In this document: positions 44,277 to 54,959 of the stretch, piece by piece
Layout of the letters: each line of letters opens with the position of its first letter
How positions within the stretch are numbered: position 1 is the stretch's first letter
DNA from: Tomitella cavernea
Lineage (GTDB): Bacteria > Actinomycetota > Actinomycetes > Mycobacteriales > Mycobacteriaceae
Assembly: GCF_016599145.1 (NCBI RefSeq)
Contig: NZ_JAENKO010000011.1
Span: 26,439 to 90,438 of the forward strand
Reading direction: 5' to 3'
Length of the DNA stretch: 64,000 nt
Notes under the pieces: model-generated
Told to the model about the DNA's origin: nothing
What the model saw: the letters and a program-made list of their open reading frames with translations, nothing else
The model's database searches: none
Position numbers and translations under genes: made by a program

Positions 44277-44298
44277 GTTCACCCGGGGTTCACGCGCC
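44277..44298 (+). promoter_or_regulatory. PHO-box-like direct repeat before phoA
   Basis: Two adjacent 11-nt units, GTTCACCCGGG and GTTCACGCGCC, match the direct-repeat layout of actinobacterial PhoP-type phosphate-starvation boxes (GTTCACC). They lie 130 bp before an alkaline phosphatase gene. Two small hairpins (around 44369-44387 and 44396-44411) follow in the leader. Confidence 0.6.
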
Positions 44299-44428
44299 CT
44301 CCGCGTCTGTGTGGGAATCGGGCAACATAGCGTGGAAAGACTGCCGGTGGTCGCACGAGAGCGACCGGCCTCCGCTGTGGCGGAGGAAATTCCGCCCCGC
44401 GCACAGCGGGGCCGACCGGGAGAGAGCT

Positions 44429-45961
44429 TTGCCTCGACGCATGCAGTCCACCCCTCGAGTCCAATCCGCGCCCCGTCGGGCGCGCGTCGTCGGCGTCGCG
44501 GCGGCGGTGACCACGCTGCTGGCCACCGCCGCATGCGGAGCCGGCAACGCCGATCCGTCGGCGGCCGGCGACGCTACCAAGAGCCGATCAACTTCCGACG
44601 CAGTGGATTTGGCATCCGAATCCCGGGCCGCGCACGGCGACATCACCGCGAACGGCGGCGCGCGGCGCTTGTCCGGCGACCAGTCGGAGTCGTTGCGCAG
44701 TGCGATCGACGACTCCGGCGCCAAGAACGTCATCCTGATGATCGGCGACGGCATGGGCGACTCGGAGATCACCGCGGCGCGGAACGTGGCGGAGGGGGCC
44801 GGCGGGATGTTCGCCGGAATCGACGCGCTGCCGTTCACCGGCCAGTACACGCACTACTCGTTGGACCAGGAGACCGGGAAGCCGGACTACGTCACGGACT
44901 CCTCGGCGTCCGGCACCGCATGGTCCACCGGCACGAAGACCTACAACGGCGCCGTCTCCGTCGACATCCACGGGGCGCCGCAGCGTTCGATCATGGAGAT
45001 CGCCAAGGCCAACGGCCTGGCCACCGGCAACGTGTCGACAGCGGAGATCGAGGATGCCACGCCCGCCGTGCAGTTCTCGCACGTCACCGAACGCAAGTGC
45101 TACGGCCCGGACGAGACGGCGAAGAAATGCCCCGGGAACGCGCTGGAGAACGGCGGGGCCGGGTCCATCGCCGAGCAGTTGCTGGAAACCCGGCCGGACG
45201 TCGTCCTCGGCGGCGGCGCCGAGACCTTCGACCAACGCGCACATGCGGGGGAGTACAAGGGGCAGACTCTGTTCGAGCAGGCGGAGGCGCGCGGCTTCAA
45301 TGTGGTCCGCACTCTCGACGAGCTGGACCCGGTGGAGACGGCGGGGCAGGACGCGCCGCTGCTCGGGCTCTTCGCCCCCGGCAACATGGAGGTGCGCTGG
45401 ACGGGCGAGAAGGCGACGCAGGGAGGGATGGACAAGCCTGCGCAGAAGTGCGTCCCCAACCCGGACCGGGATGCCGGTGCCCAGCCGGACCTGAAGACCA
45501 TGACGGCCAAGGCGATCGAGCTGCTCTCCGGCGATGAGGACGGCTTCTTCCTGCAGGTGGAGGGCGCGTCCATCGACAAGCAGAACCATGCCGCGGACCC
45601 GTGCGGGCAGATCGGCGAGACCGTCGACCTCGACGAGGCGGTGCAGGAAGCCCTCAGATTCGCCGAGGATGATGGCGAGACGCTCGTGATCGTCACCGCC
45701 GACCACGCCCACACCAGCCAGATCGTCTCCACCGGCACCGAGTCGCCGGCATTGACCTCGAAGCTCGTCACGGCGGACGGCACGGAGATGGGGATCCTCT
45801 ACGGCACAGGCGAAGCCGACGCATCGCAGGGGCACACCGGCACGCAGCTGCGCGTCGCCGCCTACGGCCCCGGAGCGGCGAACGTCGTGGGACTGAGTGA
45901 TCAGACCGACCTCTTCTTCACGATGACGGACGCTCTGGGACTGGACCGCGACGACCGCTGA
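44429..45961 (+). CDS. phoA: Alkaline phosphatase (PhoA family), exported lipoprotein-like
   Basis: 510 aa from TTG 44429, which has GGGAGAG at good spacing; ATG 44441 is the alternative. The signal segment [20 protein letters not shown] ends in a lipobox-like AAC. Active-site landmarks are [14 protein letters not shown] (metal Asp), [12 protein letters not shown] (catalytic Ser in the DSSASGT box), [15 protein letters not shown] (Mg/Zn ligands), [14 protein letters not shown] and [17 protein letters not shown] (Zn His). It releases phosphate from esters outside the membrane. The PHO-box-like repeat upstream fits phosphate-starvation control. Confidence 0.92.
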   Translation: MPRRMQSTPRVQSAPRRARVVGVAAAVTTLLATAACGAGNADPSAAGDATKSRSTSDAVDLASESRAAHGDITANGGARRLSGDQSESLRSAIDDSGAKNVILMIGDGMGDSEITAARNVAEGAGGMFAGIDALPFTGQYTHYSLDQETGKPDYVTDSSASGTAWSTGTKTYNGAVSVDIHGAPQRSIMEIAKANGLATGNVSTAEIEDATPAVQFSHVTERKCYGPDETAKKCPGNALENGGAGSIAEQLLETRPDVVLGGGAETFDQRAHAGEYKGQTLFEQAEARGFNVVRTLDELDPVETAGQDAPLLGLFAPGNMEVRWTGEKATQGGMDKPAQKCVPNPDRDAGAQPDLKTMTAKAIELLSGDEDGFFLQVEGASIDKQNHAADPCGQIGETVDLDEAVQEALRFAEDDGETLVIVTADHAHTSQIVSTGTESPALTSKLVTADGTEMGILYGTGEADASQGHTGTQLRVAAYGPGAANVVGLSDQTDLFFTMTDALGLDRDDR

Positions 45962-46031
45962 TCAACCGGCGGCGGGGCGGGCAGGATGCGGCACGGTGAG
46001 GTCGTGCGCGGACGGTCCCGCTCCGTCGTCG

Positions 46032-46592
46032 TCAATCCAGCGAGGGAAAGCCCGCCTCGGCCCACTCGTCCACGCGGCGAGCGCTCTCCTCCTGGCTGAG
46101 GTCGACGGTGCGGGTCATCACGCTCCAGCGCAGGCCGAACGGGTCGAGCAGCGAGGCGAACCTGTCGCCCGACACGAAGTCGGTGACCGGCTCGCGCAGC
46201 GTCGCGCCACGGGCGACCGCGCGCTCGACCACCGCGTCGACGTCCGGGCGGTACAGCGCCGTCGAGTGGCTGACATCGTCGGCGGCCGAATCCGGCGGGC
46301 GCGCGTCGGCGACCAGGCCATACTGCGGGTTGGGGTCGCCCAGCTGCAGGCGGCCGTCGCCGAAGTCGAGCTCGGCGTGGGCGACGACGGTACCCGCGCC
46401 GTCCGGTGCGGGCACTTCGACACGCGAGACCTCGGTGGCCCCGAACGCGGCCACGTAGAAATCGATCGCCGCCGCGGCGCCCGGCACGACGAGGAACGGA
46501 GTGAGCGCAGTGAAACCGCGCGGAGTGCCGTTCACAGTGTGGGGTCCGTCGGCAGCGACGATATGTGCGGTGCCGTTCATGGCTTTACTCAT
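46032..46592 (-). CDS. VOC-superfamily (PhnB/glyoxalase-like) protein
   Basis: 186 aa. Two beta-alpha-beta-beta-beta modules: TPRGFTALTPFLVVPGAAAAIDFYVAAFGATEVSRVEVPAPDG, then VVERAVARGATLREPVTDFVSGDRFASLLDPFGLRWSV. This is the PhnB-like subgroup whose members are often uncharacterised. ATG 46592 is preferred over the earlier Met. Divergent from the AraC gene across 72 bp, which may regulate it. Confidence 0.8.
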   Translation of the reverse strand: MSKAMNGTAHIVAADGPHTVNGTPRGFTALTPFLVVPGAAAAIDFYVAAFGATEVSRVEVPAPDGAGTVVAHAELDFGDGRLQLGDPNPQYGLVADARPPDSAADDVSHSTALYRPDVDAVVERAVARGATLREPVTDFVSGDRFASLLDPFGLRWSVMTRTVDLSQEESARRVDEWAEAGFPSLD

Positions 46593-46664
46593 GGGAACCA
46601 CGCTACGAGGGGGGCAGGCCGCGATCTTGAACTAATGCGACAGCACCGGGAGTAGTTTGGCGGG

Positions 46665-47558
46665 GTGGACCGGACGGGATACGGGGGTGCAGAGGGGCGT
46701 GGCGGGGCCGGGACTGGCCGGTCCGGGGCCGGTCCTGATGGGATCGGGGCCGGCTCGCCGCTGAGCAAGGGCGTGGTGCGGCCGGACCGGCGGGTGACGA
46801 TGCGACGTCTGGGTGTGCCCCACGACGTCGCGGCGCTGGCCCGGCACGTGTGGATCCCGCGGTGGGACCTGCCCGCCGGTGAAGTCCTCGCACAGCCCGT
46901 CCTGGAATACCCGGGCACCAATGTGGTCATCGAACCGGCGGCCGCGGCACTGTACGGACCGCAGCGCGGGCTGTCCACGATCGACCTGCGCGGACGGTCC
47001 TGGGGCGTGGGGATTCTGCTGCGGCCGGCGGCCGGAACGATCCTCACCGGCCGCCACATGGACGAGGTCGCGGGGGCGACGCACGACGTGCCCTCGGGCG
47101 GGCGGCTGGTGCCGGCGGTCCGGGCGGTGATGGAGGGCGAGCCTGCTGATCCGGGTCCGGCGGTGGACACTGCAGTGGACGAAGCCGTGGTGTCTCAAGT
47201 GACGGAGTGGCTGCGGCAGTTCACGATCGACGAAGAAGGCCTGCTGATCAACGCGATCGTCGACGACGTGGAATCCGATCCCACGCTGACCCGGGTCGCG
47301 GACATCGCCGCCCGATTCTCCATGGGCCAGCGCCGACTGCAACGGATCTGCTGGCGGCGCATCGGCTACTCGCCCAAGTGGCTCATCAACCGGCGCAGGC
47401 TCCAGGAAGCGGCCGCAGTGCTACGCGACGACCCGCACGTCCAGCTGGCGGACATGGCGCACGAGTTCGGATACAGCGACCAGGCGCACTTCGCCCGGGA
47501 GTTCGCCGCTGTCATCGGGACGCCGCCGGGCGCGTACCGGGCGCAGGCGGGCGGATAG
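46665..47558 (+). CDS. AraC-family transcriptional regulator
   Basis: 297 aa, starting with GTG. The N-terminal 45 residues are Gly-rich and low complexity, so a later start is possible. The central region (HVWIPRWDLPAGEVLAQPVLEYPGTNVVIEP) resembles the DUF6597-type sensor domain. The C-terminal double helix-turn-helix spans residues 205-290 (RVADIAARFSMGQRRLQRICWRRIGYSPKWLINRRRLQEA, then DMAHEFGYSDQAHFAREF). Likely controls the divergent VOC gene. Confidence 0.85.
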   Translation: MDRTGYGGAEGRGGAGTGRSGAGPDGIGAGSPLSKGVVRPDRRVTMRRLGVPHDVAALARHVWIPRWDLPAGEVLAQPVLEYPGTNVVIEPAAAALYGPQRGLSTIDLRGRSWGVGILLRPAAGTILTGRHMDEVAGATHDVPSGGRLVPAVRAVMEGEPADPGPAVDTAVDEAVVSQVTEWLRQFTIDEEGLLINAIVDDVESDPTLTRVADIAARFSMGQRRLQRICWRRIGYSPKWLINRRRLQEAAAVLRDDPHVQLADMAHEFGYSDQAHFAREFAAVIGTPPGAYRAQAGG

Positions 47559-47581
47559 GGCGCGGCCGGCCGTGCGAGCAT

Positions 47582-47805
47582 CGCGCTCGAAGTTCGAACG
47601 CCACGACGTGGTCACGCTCGAACTTCGAACGCCACGTGACGTCGCGCCCGTAGTTGCGGGGTTCGGTTCGTAATTACAGACCAGCACGCTCAACTTCAGG
47701 CGTGACGTGGTTCCGCGATCGAAGTTCGAACGCGAATCGCTTGTTGCGCCGGAACTTCGAACGCGGCTTTGTCGTCCCCCACATCGCCCTCGAAGTTCGA
47801 ACGCG
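47582..47805. repeat. Left cluster of 21-bp palindromic repeats
   Basis: Six units with a GAA-S-TTC centre: 47582-47602, 47613-47633, 47685-47704 (one base short), 47714-47734, 47745-47765 and 47785-47805. Each is a 10-bp arm, one central base and a 10-bp arm. Units at 47582, 47714 and 47785 have G at the centre (one orientation); the others have C. Between units, 47643-47682 resembles the long hairpin of the right cluster in decayed form. The array starts 23 bp after the AraC stop and ends 60 bp before the nuclease-like gene's stop. Confidence 0.85.
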
Positions 47806-47865
47806 ATGCGCCCCCGCCCCCCGTTGCCGTCGTGCTTCGGGCGTCACGTGCCGGCGCCGCCGACG

Positions 47866-48849
47866 TCAACGCGGCCGTGGCAGGTAGACATCGGACTGGC
47901 GCGGTGGATCCCACAGCGGAGGCGGTGAGTTCCGGGCAAGAGTGCGCGCCCGGGAGTACCGGCCGACGATTGCGTCGGGGTCGACGAGATCCTTCCAGAC
48001 GATGCGGACCACCTTGAGCCCCAGCGACGTCAACCGTTCTTCGCGCGCCTTCTCGTCGGCGAGGGCACGCGACTGGGCTTCGCCGGTCTGGCCGTGCAGC
48101 CGGTACTTCACCATTCCGTCGAACTCGCCCACTATCCCTTCGTCGTCATGTGAAAAGTCAACGCGTGCAATGTACTTGCCCTCGTAGCGAACGACGCGCT
48201 GGAGTGATGTCGGTGCTAGTCCCAGCCTCGTGAGCAGCAGTCGGCAGCGGGTTTCGCCGACGCTCTCACTGCGCAGATCCATTGCGCGGACCGCCGCCCG
48301 AGCCTGGGCCGCACCTTTGCACCCACGGAGGCTGCCGAGCGCTGTGTCGAGGTCGTCCACACTAATCAGCGCGTTGTTGAGGGCGTGATCGCCCATGCAC
48401 ACCGCCTGCTCGAAGAGCCCCATACCGGCGATGTCCACGATGGTTCTGGCCGCGGATGTGACCGAGATGCCGTCGAACTCGATGACCTGGTCGTCGGGGA
48501 GGGGCACGCTGTGCATGATCTTACGGACATTACTGTTGCCGTTTCCGCTGCCGGACCTCGTCATGTGCACCCGGACGAGCGCGCCGTCGGCGTTCCACAG
48601 CGGGAGGCCGAGGACGACGGCGGCCGATACATGACTGACGGCGGCGGGGCGCCGCAGATCGTGGACGGCGGCCGTGATCTGCAATCGATGCCGTTCGAGA
48701 GCATCGGCCTGGCCGAGCGCGTCGGTACTGACGTAGGCGCCGCGGCGCAATCGCGTGACCTGGTCACGCTCGCACATGCTGCCGAGCCGGTGGTCGGTGT
48801 ACCCGAGCCCGAGCAGGTCGCGGCGGAACTGGACTTTCGTTGGCGTCAT
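47866..48849 (-). CDS. AbiEi-N / DUF559 nuclease-like protein flanked by palindromic repeats
   Basis: 327 aa. The N-terminal 50 residues (FRRDLLGLGYTDHRLGSMCERDQVTRLRRGAYVS) resemble the AbiEi antitoxin winged helix. The C-terminal 100 residues have the DUF559/Vsr-like PD-(D/E)XK layout: ARVDFSHDDEG, IVGEFDGMVKY (E-x-D, then Lys) and EERLTSLGLKVVRIVWKDL. Such proteins are common in actinobacteria, often many per genome, with unknown role. ATG 48849 is the first Met of the domain. Both flanks carry the same family of palindromes, and no cognate toxin gene is next to it. Confidence 0.75.
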   Translation of the reverse strand: MTPTKVQFRRDLLGLGYTDHRLGSMCERDQVTRLRRGAYVSTDALGQADALERHRLQITAAVHDLRRPAAVSHVSAAVVLGLPLWNADGALVRVHMTRSGSGNGNSNVRKIMHSVPLPDDQVIEFDGISVTSAARTIVDIAGMGLFEQAVCMGDHALNNALISVDDLDTALGSLRGCKGAAQARAAVRAMDLRSESVGETRCRLLLTRLGLAPTSLQRVVRYEGKYIARVDFSHDDEGIVGEFDGMVKYRLHGQTGEAQSRALADEKAREERLTSLGLKVVRIVWKDLVDPDAIVGRYSRARTLARNSPPPLWDPPRQSDVYLPRPR

Positions 48850-48984
48850 GTCACAGATCCTGACGGACCGCGCGTGCACTCGGCGCCGGCCTTCGGGTCG
48901 CGAACTGGGAGAATGGAGCAATCTGTGGAGAACCCGAGCCTGTGGATAACCGGAGTGGTGGGCCGCTCGTCGTCGCGGCGCTGT

Positions 48985-49177
48985 CGCGTTCGAACTACAA
49001 GCGTGACGTGGTGTGACGTTCGCAGTTGCGTGGTCTGGTCCGAAACTACAGACCGGGCCACGCAACTGCGGACGCGACGCGGAGCCGCGTTCGAACTTCG
49101 GGCGCGACGTGTCCGTCACGCCTGAACTTCAGGCGTGTCATGCCGCCGGTCCGGGTCGCGCCCGAACTTCGGGCGCG
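48985..49177. repeat. Right cluster of 21-bp palindromic repeats
   Basis: Units at 48985-49005 (right arm decayed), 49086-49106, 49117-49137 (perfect, arms CACGCCTGAA and TTCAGGCGTG) and 49157-49177 (perfect, arms CGCGCCCGAA and TTCGGGCGCG). All have C at the centre. The last ends 13 bp before the stop of the acyl-CoA synthetase gene, so it could also act as that gene's terminator. Confidence 0.85.
49021..49070. repeat. 50-bp hairpin element inside the right repeat cluster
   Basis: Perfect 13-bp arms CGCAGTTGCGTGG (49021-49033) and CCACGCAACTGCG (49058-49070). An inner stem, TCTG with CAGA, encloses the loop. A decayed relative with the same loop sequence (TACAGACC) lies in the left cluster at 47643-47682. 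Confidence 0.8.
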
Positions 49178-49190
49178 AAACGCGGCCCGG

Positions 49191-50759
<1,569 letters not shown>

Positions 50760-50954
50760 TTGTGCCTCCACTCCTCATGAACGGTCGTACCACGCTTCGG
50801 CGACGGAGGGAGGCGGAATACGGGCCGCGCCCCGTCGTGCCTCTGTCGGCGGCGAGACTCCGCCAGGCGCGCAAGCGGTTCGCTGACGGTGGTGCGCGGC
50901 GGTCGTACGGGCCGCCGGTGCGCGGCGGCGGCCCGTGCGACTACCTTGGGGGTC

Positions 50955-52352
50955 ATGGCGGGTGTACCCATCAACGGTCGCTCTGAGCACGCGTATCCGG
51001 GGATGGATCCGCATGCGGACGCGGCCGATGATCTGGTCGGCGATGTCGTCGCCGATGTGGCTGCGAACATGGAGCGCGATCTCGACGCCAATTCGGCCGA
51101 GGTCAAGGCGCTGCTCGAGTCGCATTTCCCGGAGATGCGCGGCGATCGGCTATGGGCGGATCTGCTGCGCGCAAGCATCTCCAGCAACGTCGAGACCGTG
51201 CTGCATGCGCTGCGGCACGGGATCCCCGCCGGTGGGATCGCGCCGCCCGCGGCGGCAGCGGAGTTCGCCCGCCGGATGGCGCAGCACGAGGTGCCCGTGG
51301 CGGTGCTCGTCCGCTCGTACCGGATGGGTCTTGCGGCGTTGCAGGACGGTTTCCTGCGACGCATGACGGGACTGCTGGACGCCCCGGAGCCGCCGGGCGA
51401 CCCCATCGGGCACGATCGGCGTGCGGATCCCACGGTGATCCTCGCGGCGGTGCGTTACACGCTGCGCCTGTCGTACGAATACATCGACTCGATCACCGAG
51501 CAGCTCACCGCGATCTACGGGGAGGAGCGCGACCGCTGGCACATGGGCGGGAACAGCCTGCGCGTCGAACAGGTACGCAGGGTCCTCGACGGCGACGGTG
51601 AGCGCGATGCCGCATCGCACCTGCACTACGACCTCGACCAGACGCACATCGCGGCGGTGCTGTGGCTGCCCGAGGACGCGGACCGTGCGGGCGGCCCGGG
51701 GACGCTGGACCGCGCTGTGCGCGATCTCGGTGGGAGCGTCGGCGCGGCGGGTGCTCCGCTGGCCGTGACGGCCGACGAACTGAGCGTCTGGGCCTGGTAC
51801 CCGCTCGACCAGATCACCGGGATGCTGCTGGACGGGGGGCGGGTGCGCGCGGCGTGGGACCGCGCCCCCGAGGCCGCCGACAGATCTCCGCGCCCGGGCC
51901 CGCGGGTGTCCGTGGCGCTGGGGACGGTGGGCCAGGGGATCGACGGCTTCCGGCGCTCGCACCAGCACGCGATGCTCGCCCGCTCGGTGGCGGCGATGGC
52001 GGACCGTCCCGCCGGCAGGGCCACCGGTTACGACGAGCCCGGCCTGTCCGCCGTGGCGATGCTGTGCACCGACATGCGCGCGACGTCGTCGTGGGTTGCG
52101 GAGACTCTGGGCCCGCTGGCGGACGACGACGAGTCGGCCGCACGTCTGCGCGAGACCATTCGTATGTTCTACCTGCACGGCGCCAGCCACAAGTCGGCGG
52201 CGACAGCCCTGCACCTGCATGCCAACACGGTGAAGTACCGGATCCGGCGCGCCGAGGAGATGCTGGGACGGCCACTGCAGCAGAATCGGTCGAGCATCGA
52301 GCTGGCGGTGCTGATCTGCTACTGGCTCGGGTCCGAGGTGCTCGTCGCCTGA
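50955..52352 (+). CDS. PucR/CdaR-type transcriptional regulator
   Basis: 465 aa. The C-terminal PucR helix-turn-helix is clear (LRETIRMFYLHGASHKSAATALHLHANTVKYRIRRAEEMLGRPL), preceded by a GGDEF-like CdaR middle region. The N-terminal third (ELDAN to MTGLLDAPEPPGD) is the helical sensor seen in many actinobacterial PucR proteins, including VLVRSYRMGLAALQDGFLRRM. ATG 50955 follows GGGGG. Divergent from the acyl-CoA synthetase, so it may regulate that gene. Confidence 0.85.
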   Translation: MAGVPINGRSEHAYPGMDPHADAADDLVGDVVADVAANMERDLDANSAEVKALLESHFPEMRGDRLWADLLRASISSNVETVLHALRHGIPAGGIAPPAAAAEFARRMAQHEVPVAVLVRSYRMGLAALQDGFLRRMTGLLDAPEPPGDPIGHDRRADPTVILAAVRYTLRLSYEYIDSITEQLTAIYGEERDRWHMGGNSLRVEQVRRVLDGDGERDAASHLHYDLDQTHIAAVLWLPEDADRAGGPGTLDRAVRDLGGSVGAAGAPLAVTADELSVWAWYPLDQITGMLLDGGRVRAAWDRAPEAADRSPRPGPRVSVALGTVGQGIDGFRRSHQHAMLARSVAAMADRPAGRATGYDEPGLSAVAMLCTDMRATSSWVAETLGPLADDDESAARLRETIRMFYLHGASHKSAATALHLHANTVKYRIRRAEEMLGRPLQQNRSSIELAVLICYWLGSEVLVA

Positions 52353-52395
52353 GAAGAGCCTGCGGGTCGCCGGCATCCCGGCAGTGCGGTGGGGG

Positions 52396-52437
52396 CCCGG
52401 CCGCACCCCAATGGGGGGAGGGGTGGGTGCGGCCGGG
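52396..52437 (+). terminator. Terminator of the PucR-type regulator gene
   Basis: Perfect 13-bp arms CCCGGCCGCACCC (52396-52408) and GGGTGCGGCCGGG (52425-52437). The stretch from here to 52750 shows no gene. Confidence 0.75.
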
Positions 52438-52750
52438 GTGTGCGTCTCACGCGCAGCATCGGGGGGTTACGCTGCCCGGAGCCCGCGGCGGCTGTGCCTG
52501 CCGGCGGGTTCACGCACATCGGGCGCCTCATGAGGGAGTCGAGCCGCTCTTCGGGCGCCCTGCCTCTGACAGTACTTGCGGGGGCATGATTCGCGCATGT
52601 GCGCAAGCGACCGAGTTTCCGTGATGATTTGTGCCTGCGGTACAAAATGGGACGGATGTTCAGGTTGAATTACTGATTGCGCATGTAGAAATGAGACGGA
52701 GGCCATGTTTTCCCGGAGGGTGGCGCGGGGAACGGCGCGGGTAACGGACG

Positions 52751-52786
52751 CGCGAGACCCCCGGGCGGGGGCCCGGGGGTCTCGCG
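52751..52786. terminator. Strong hairpin downstream of rpf
   Basis: 16-bp perfect arms (52751-52766 and 52771-52786) and a GGGG loop. It lies about 100 bp after the rpf stop on the minus strand. Confidence 0.7.
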
Positions 52787-52812
52787 TGATCGTCCGCGAT
52801 CAGGTGCGCGTC

Positions 52813-52870
52813 GCAGACGCGCGGGTCATGCTGCAGACGCGCGGGTCATGCTGCAGACGCGCGGGTCAAG
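52813..52870. repeat. 20-bp tandem repeat between rpf stop and its terminator
   Basis: GCAGACGCGCGGGTCATGCT at 52813 and 52833, plus a near-full third unit from 52853. Non-coding. Confidence 0.85.
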
Positions 52871-52888
52871 CGACCGACGGCGTCGGCA

Positions 52889-53775
<887 letters not shown>

Positions 53776-53987
53776 GTCGCATAGCGGGTTGAATCGCGGC
53801 AGGTGGGCGCGGGGAATGGAGCGCAGATGGCAGTCTGAATTCGTCGGAATTGTGTCGGAGGCCACAGGGTATCTGTGCATCACGTCACCGATATCGGGCT
53901 CCGATTACGCCGGGAACGTGCTGTTCAGCGTGCTGAATGCGTGATCGGAATCCATGGGTGCGCAGCTGGCGTGCCGTGCGGCGGGAA

Positions 53988-54866
53988 TCATGTGGGAAGG
54001 CCCAGCATCGCTGTGAAAGCGCGCGCCGCGGGATTGGTGAGTGGAAGTGCCGCGCGGCCGATGAGGGCGAGCGTACGCGCCGGAGGTCGCGGTGTGAGTG
54101 CGACACACGGCAGGCCGCTGCGCTGCGCGATGGGCGCGGGCACGATCGCCGCGCCGAGTCCGTGCCGCACCAGCGCCAGTGCCTGGTCCATCTCCGAGGT
54201 GCGGAAGGTGATGTTCCTGCCGACGCCGGCGTTGTCGAAAAATGACTCGACGAACGTTTGCAGCCCCAGCCCGGCCTGGAAGTCGACGAATCGGACGCGG
54301 GTCAGTTCGTCGAGCCGCACCTCGTCCCGCCCCGCCAGGGGGTGATCGTCGCCCACGATGAGGCTGAGCGTCTCGGCGTAGTCGACGAGCGTGCTCAGGC
54401 CCGCCGGGACGGGGGCGGTGTCGAGGGCGACGAATGCCAGGTCCAGTGTGCCCGCCATGACGTCGGCCATGAGGTCGAGCGTGGGCGCCTCACGCAGCGT
54501 CACCTCCACCGCCGGGTGGGCGGCGTGGAAGCCGGCGATGGCGGCGGGCAGGTCGACGGCGGTGAACGTCTGGACCGCTCCGAGCGCCAGGGAACCCGAG
54601 TCCGCGCTGCGGACGGCGGCGGCTGTGGCACGCGTCGCCGCGACCTCGAGCCGGATCCGGCGGGCATGCGGGAGCAGCGCCGCGCCCGCGGATGTGAGAA
54701 GCACATTCCGCGTCGTGCGCTCGAACAGGATCAACCCCAGCTCGTTCTCCAGAGCGCGGATCGACGCGCTGAGCCCGGACTGGGAAATGTGGGACTCCTC
54801 CGCGGCCCGCGTGAAGTTGCCGCTTTCCGCAACCGCCACGAAGTGCTCGAGCTTGCGTGTGTCCAT
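53988..54866 (-). CDS. LysR-family transcriptional regulator
   Basis: 292 aa. The N-terminal winged helix is MDTRKLEHFVAVAESGNFTRAAEESHISQSGLSASIRALENELG, followed by the periplasmic-binding-type effector domain. Standard length. Divergent from an MFS transporter across 93 bp containing a CAGTAA-N6-TTACTG dyad, the classic LysR arrangement. It probably activates the transporter in response to a small molecule. Confidence 0.9.
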   Translation of the reverse strand: MDTRKLEHFVAVAESGNFTRAAEESHISQSGLSASIRALENELGLILFERTTRNVLLTSAGAALLPHARRIRLEVAATRATAAAVRSADSGSLALGAVQTFTAVDLPAAIAGFHAAHPAVEVTLREAPTLDLMADVMAGTLDLAFVALDTAPVPAGLSTLVDYAETLSLIVGDDHPLAGRDEVRLDELTRVRFVDFQAGLGLQTFVESFFDNAGVGRNITFRTSEMDQALALVRHGLGAAIVPAPIAQRSGLPCVALTPRPPARTLALIGRAALPLTNPAARAFTAMLGLPT

Positions 54867-54882
54867 CCGGCCAGTCTACCTG

Positions 54883-54900
54883 CAGTAACAAGCATTACTG
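54883..54900. promoter_or_regulatory. LysR-type dyad between regulator and MFS genes
   Basis: CAGTAA and TTACTG, 6 bp apart, in an AT-richer patch. A second dyad, TCAAT/ATTGA, follows at about 54902-54919. Confidence 0.5.
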
Positions 54901-54959
54901 GTCAATAGCATCGCATTGATGTGTTGGACAGCGCAATAGCGGACGTCGACGATCGACCC

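Noticed and set aside
47582..49177. CRISPR array reading of the palindromic repeats
   Set aside because: Spacing between units is irregular, repeats vary in sequence with paired changes, spacers are not of uniform length and no cas gene is present.
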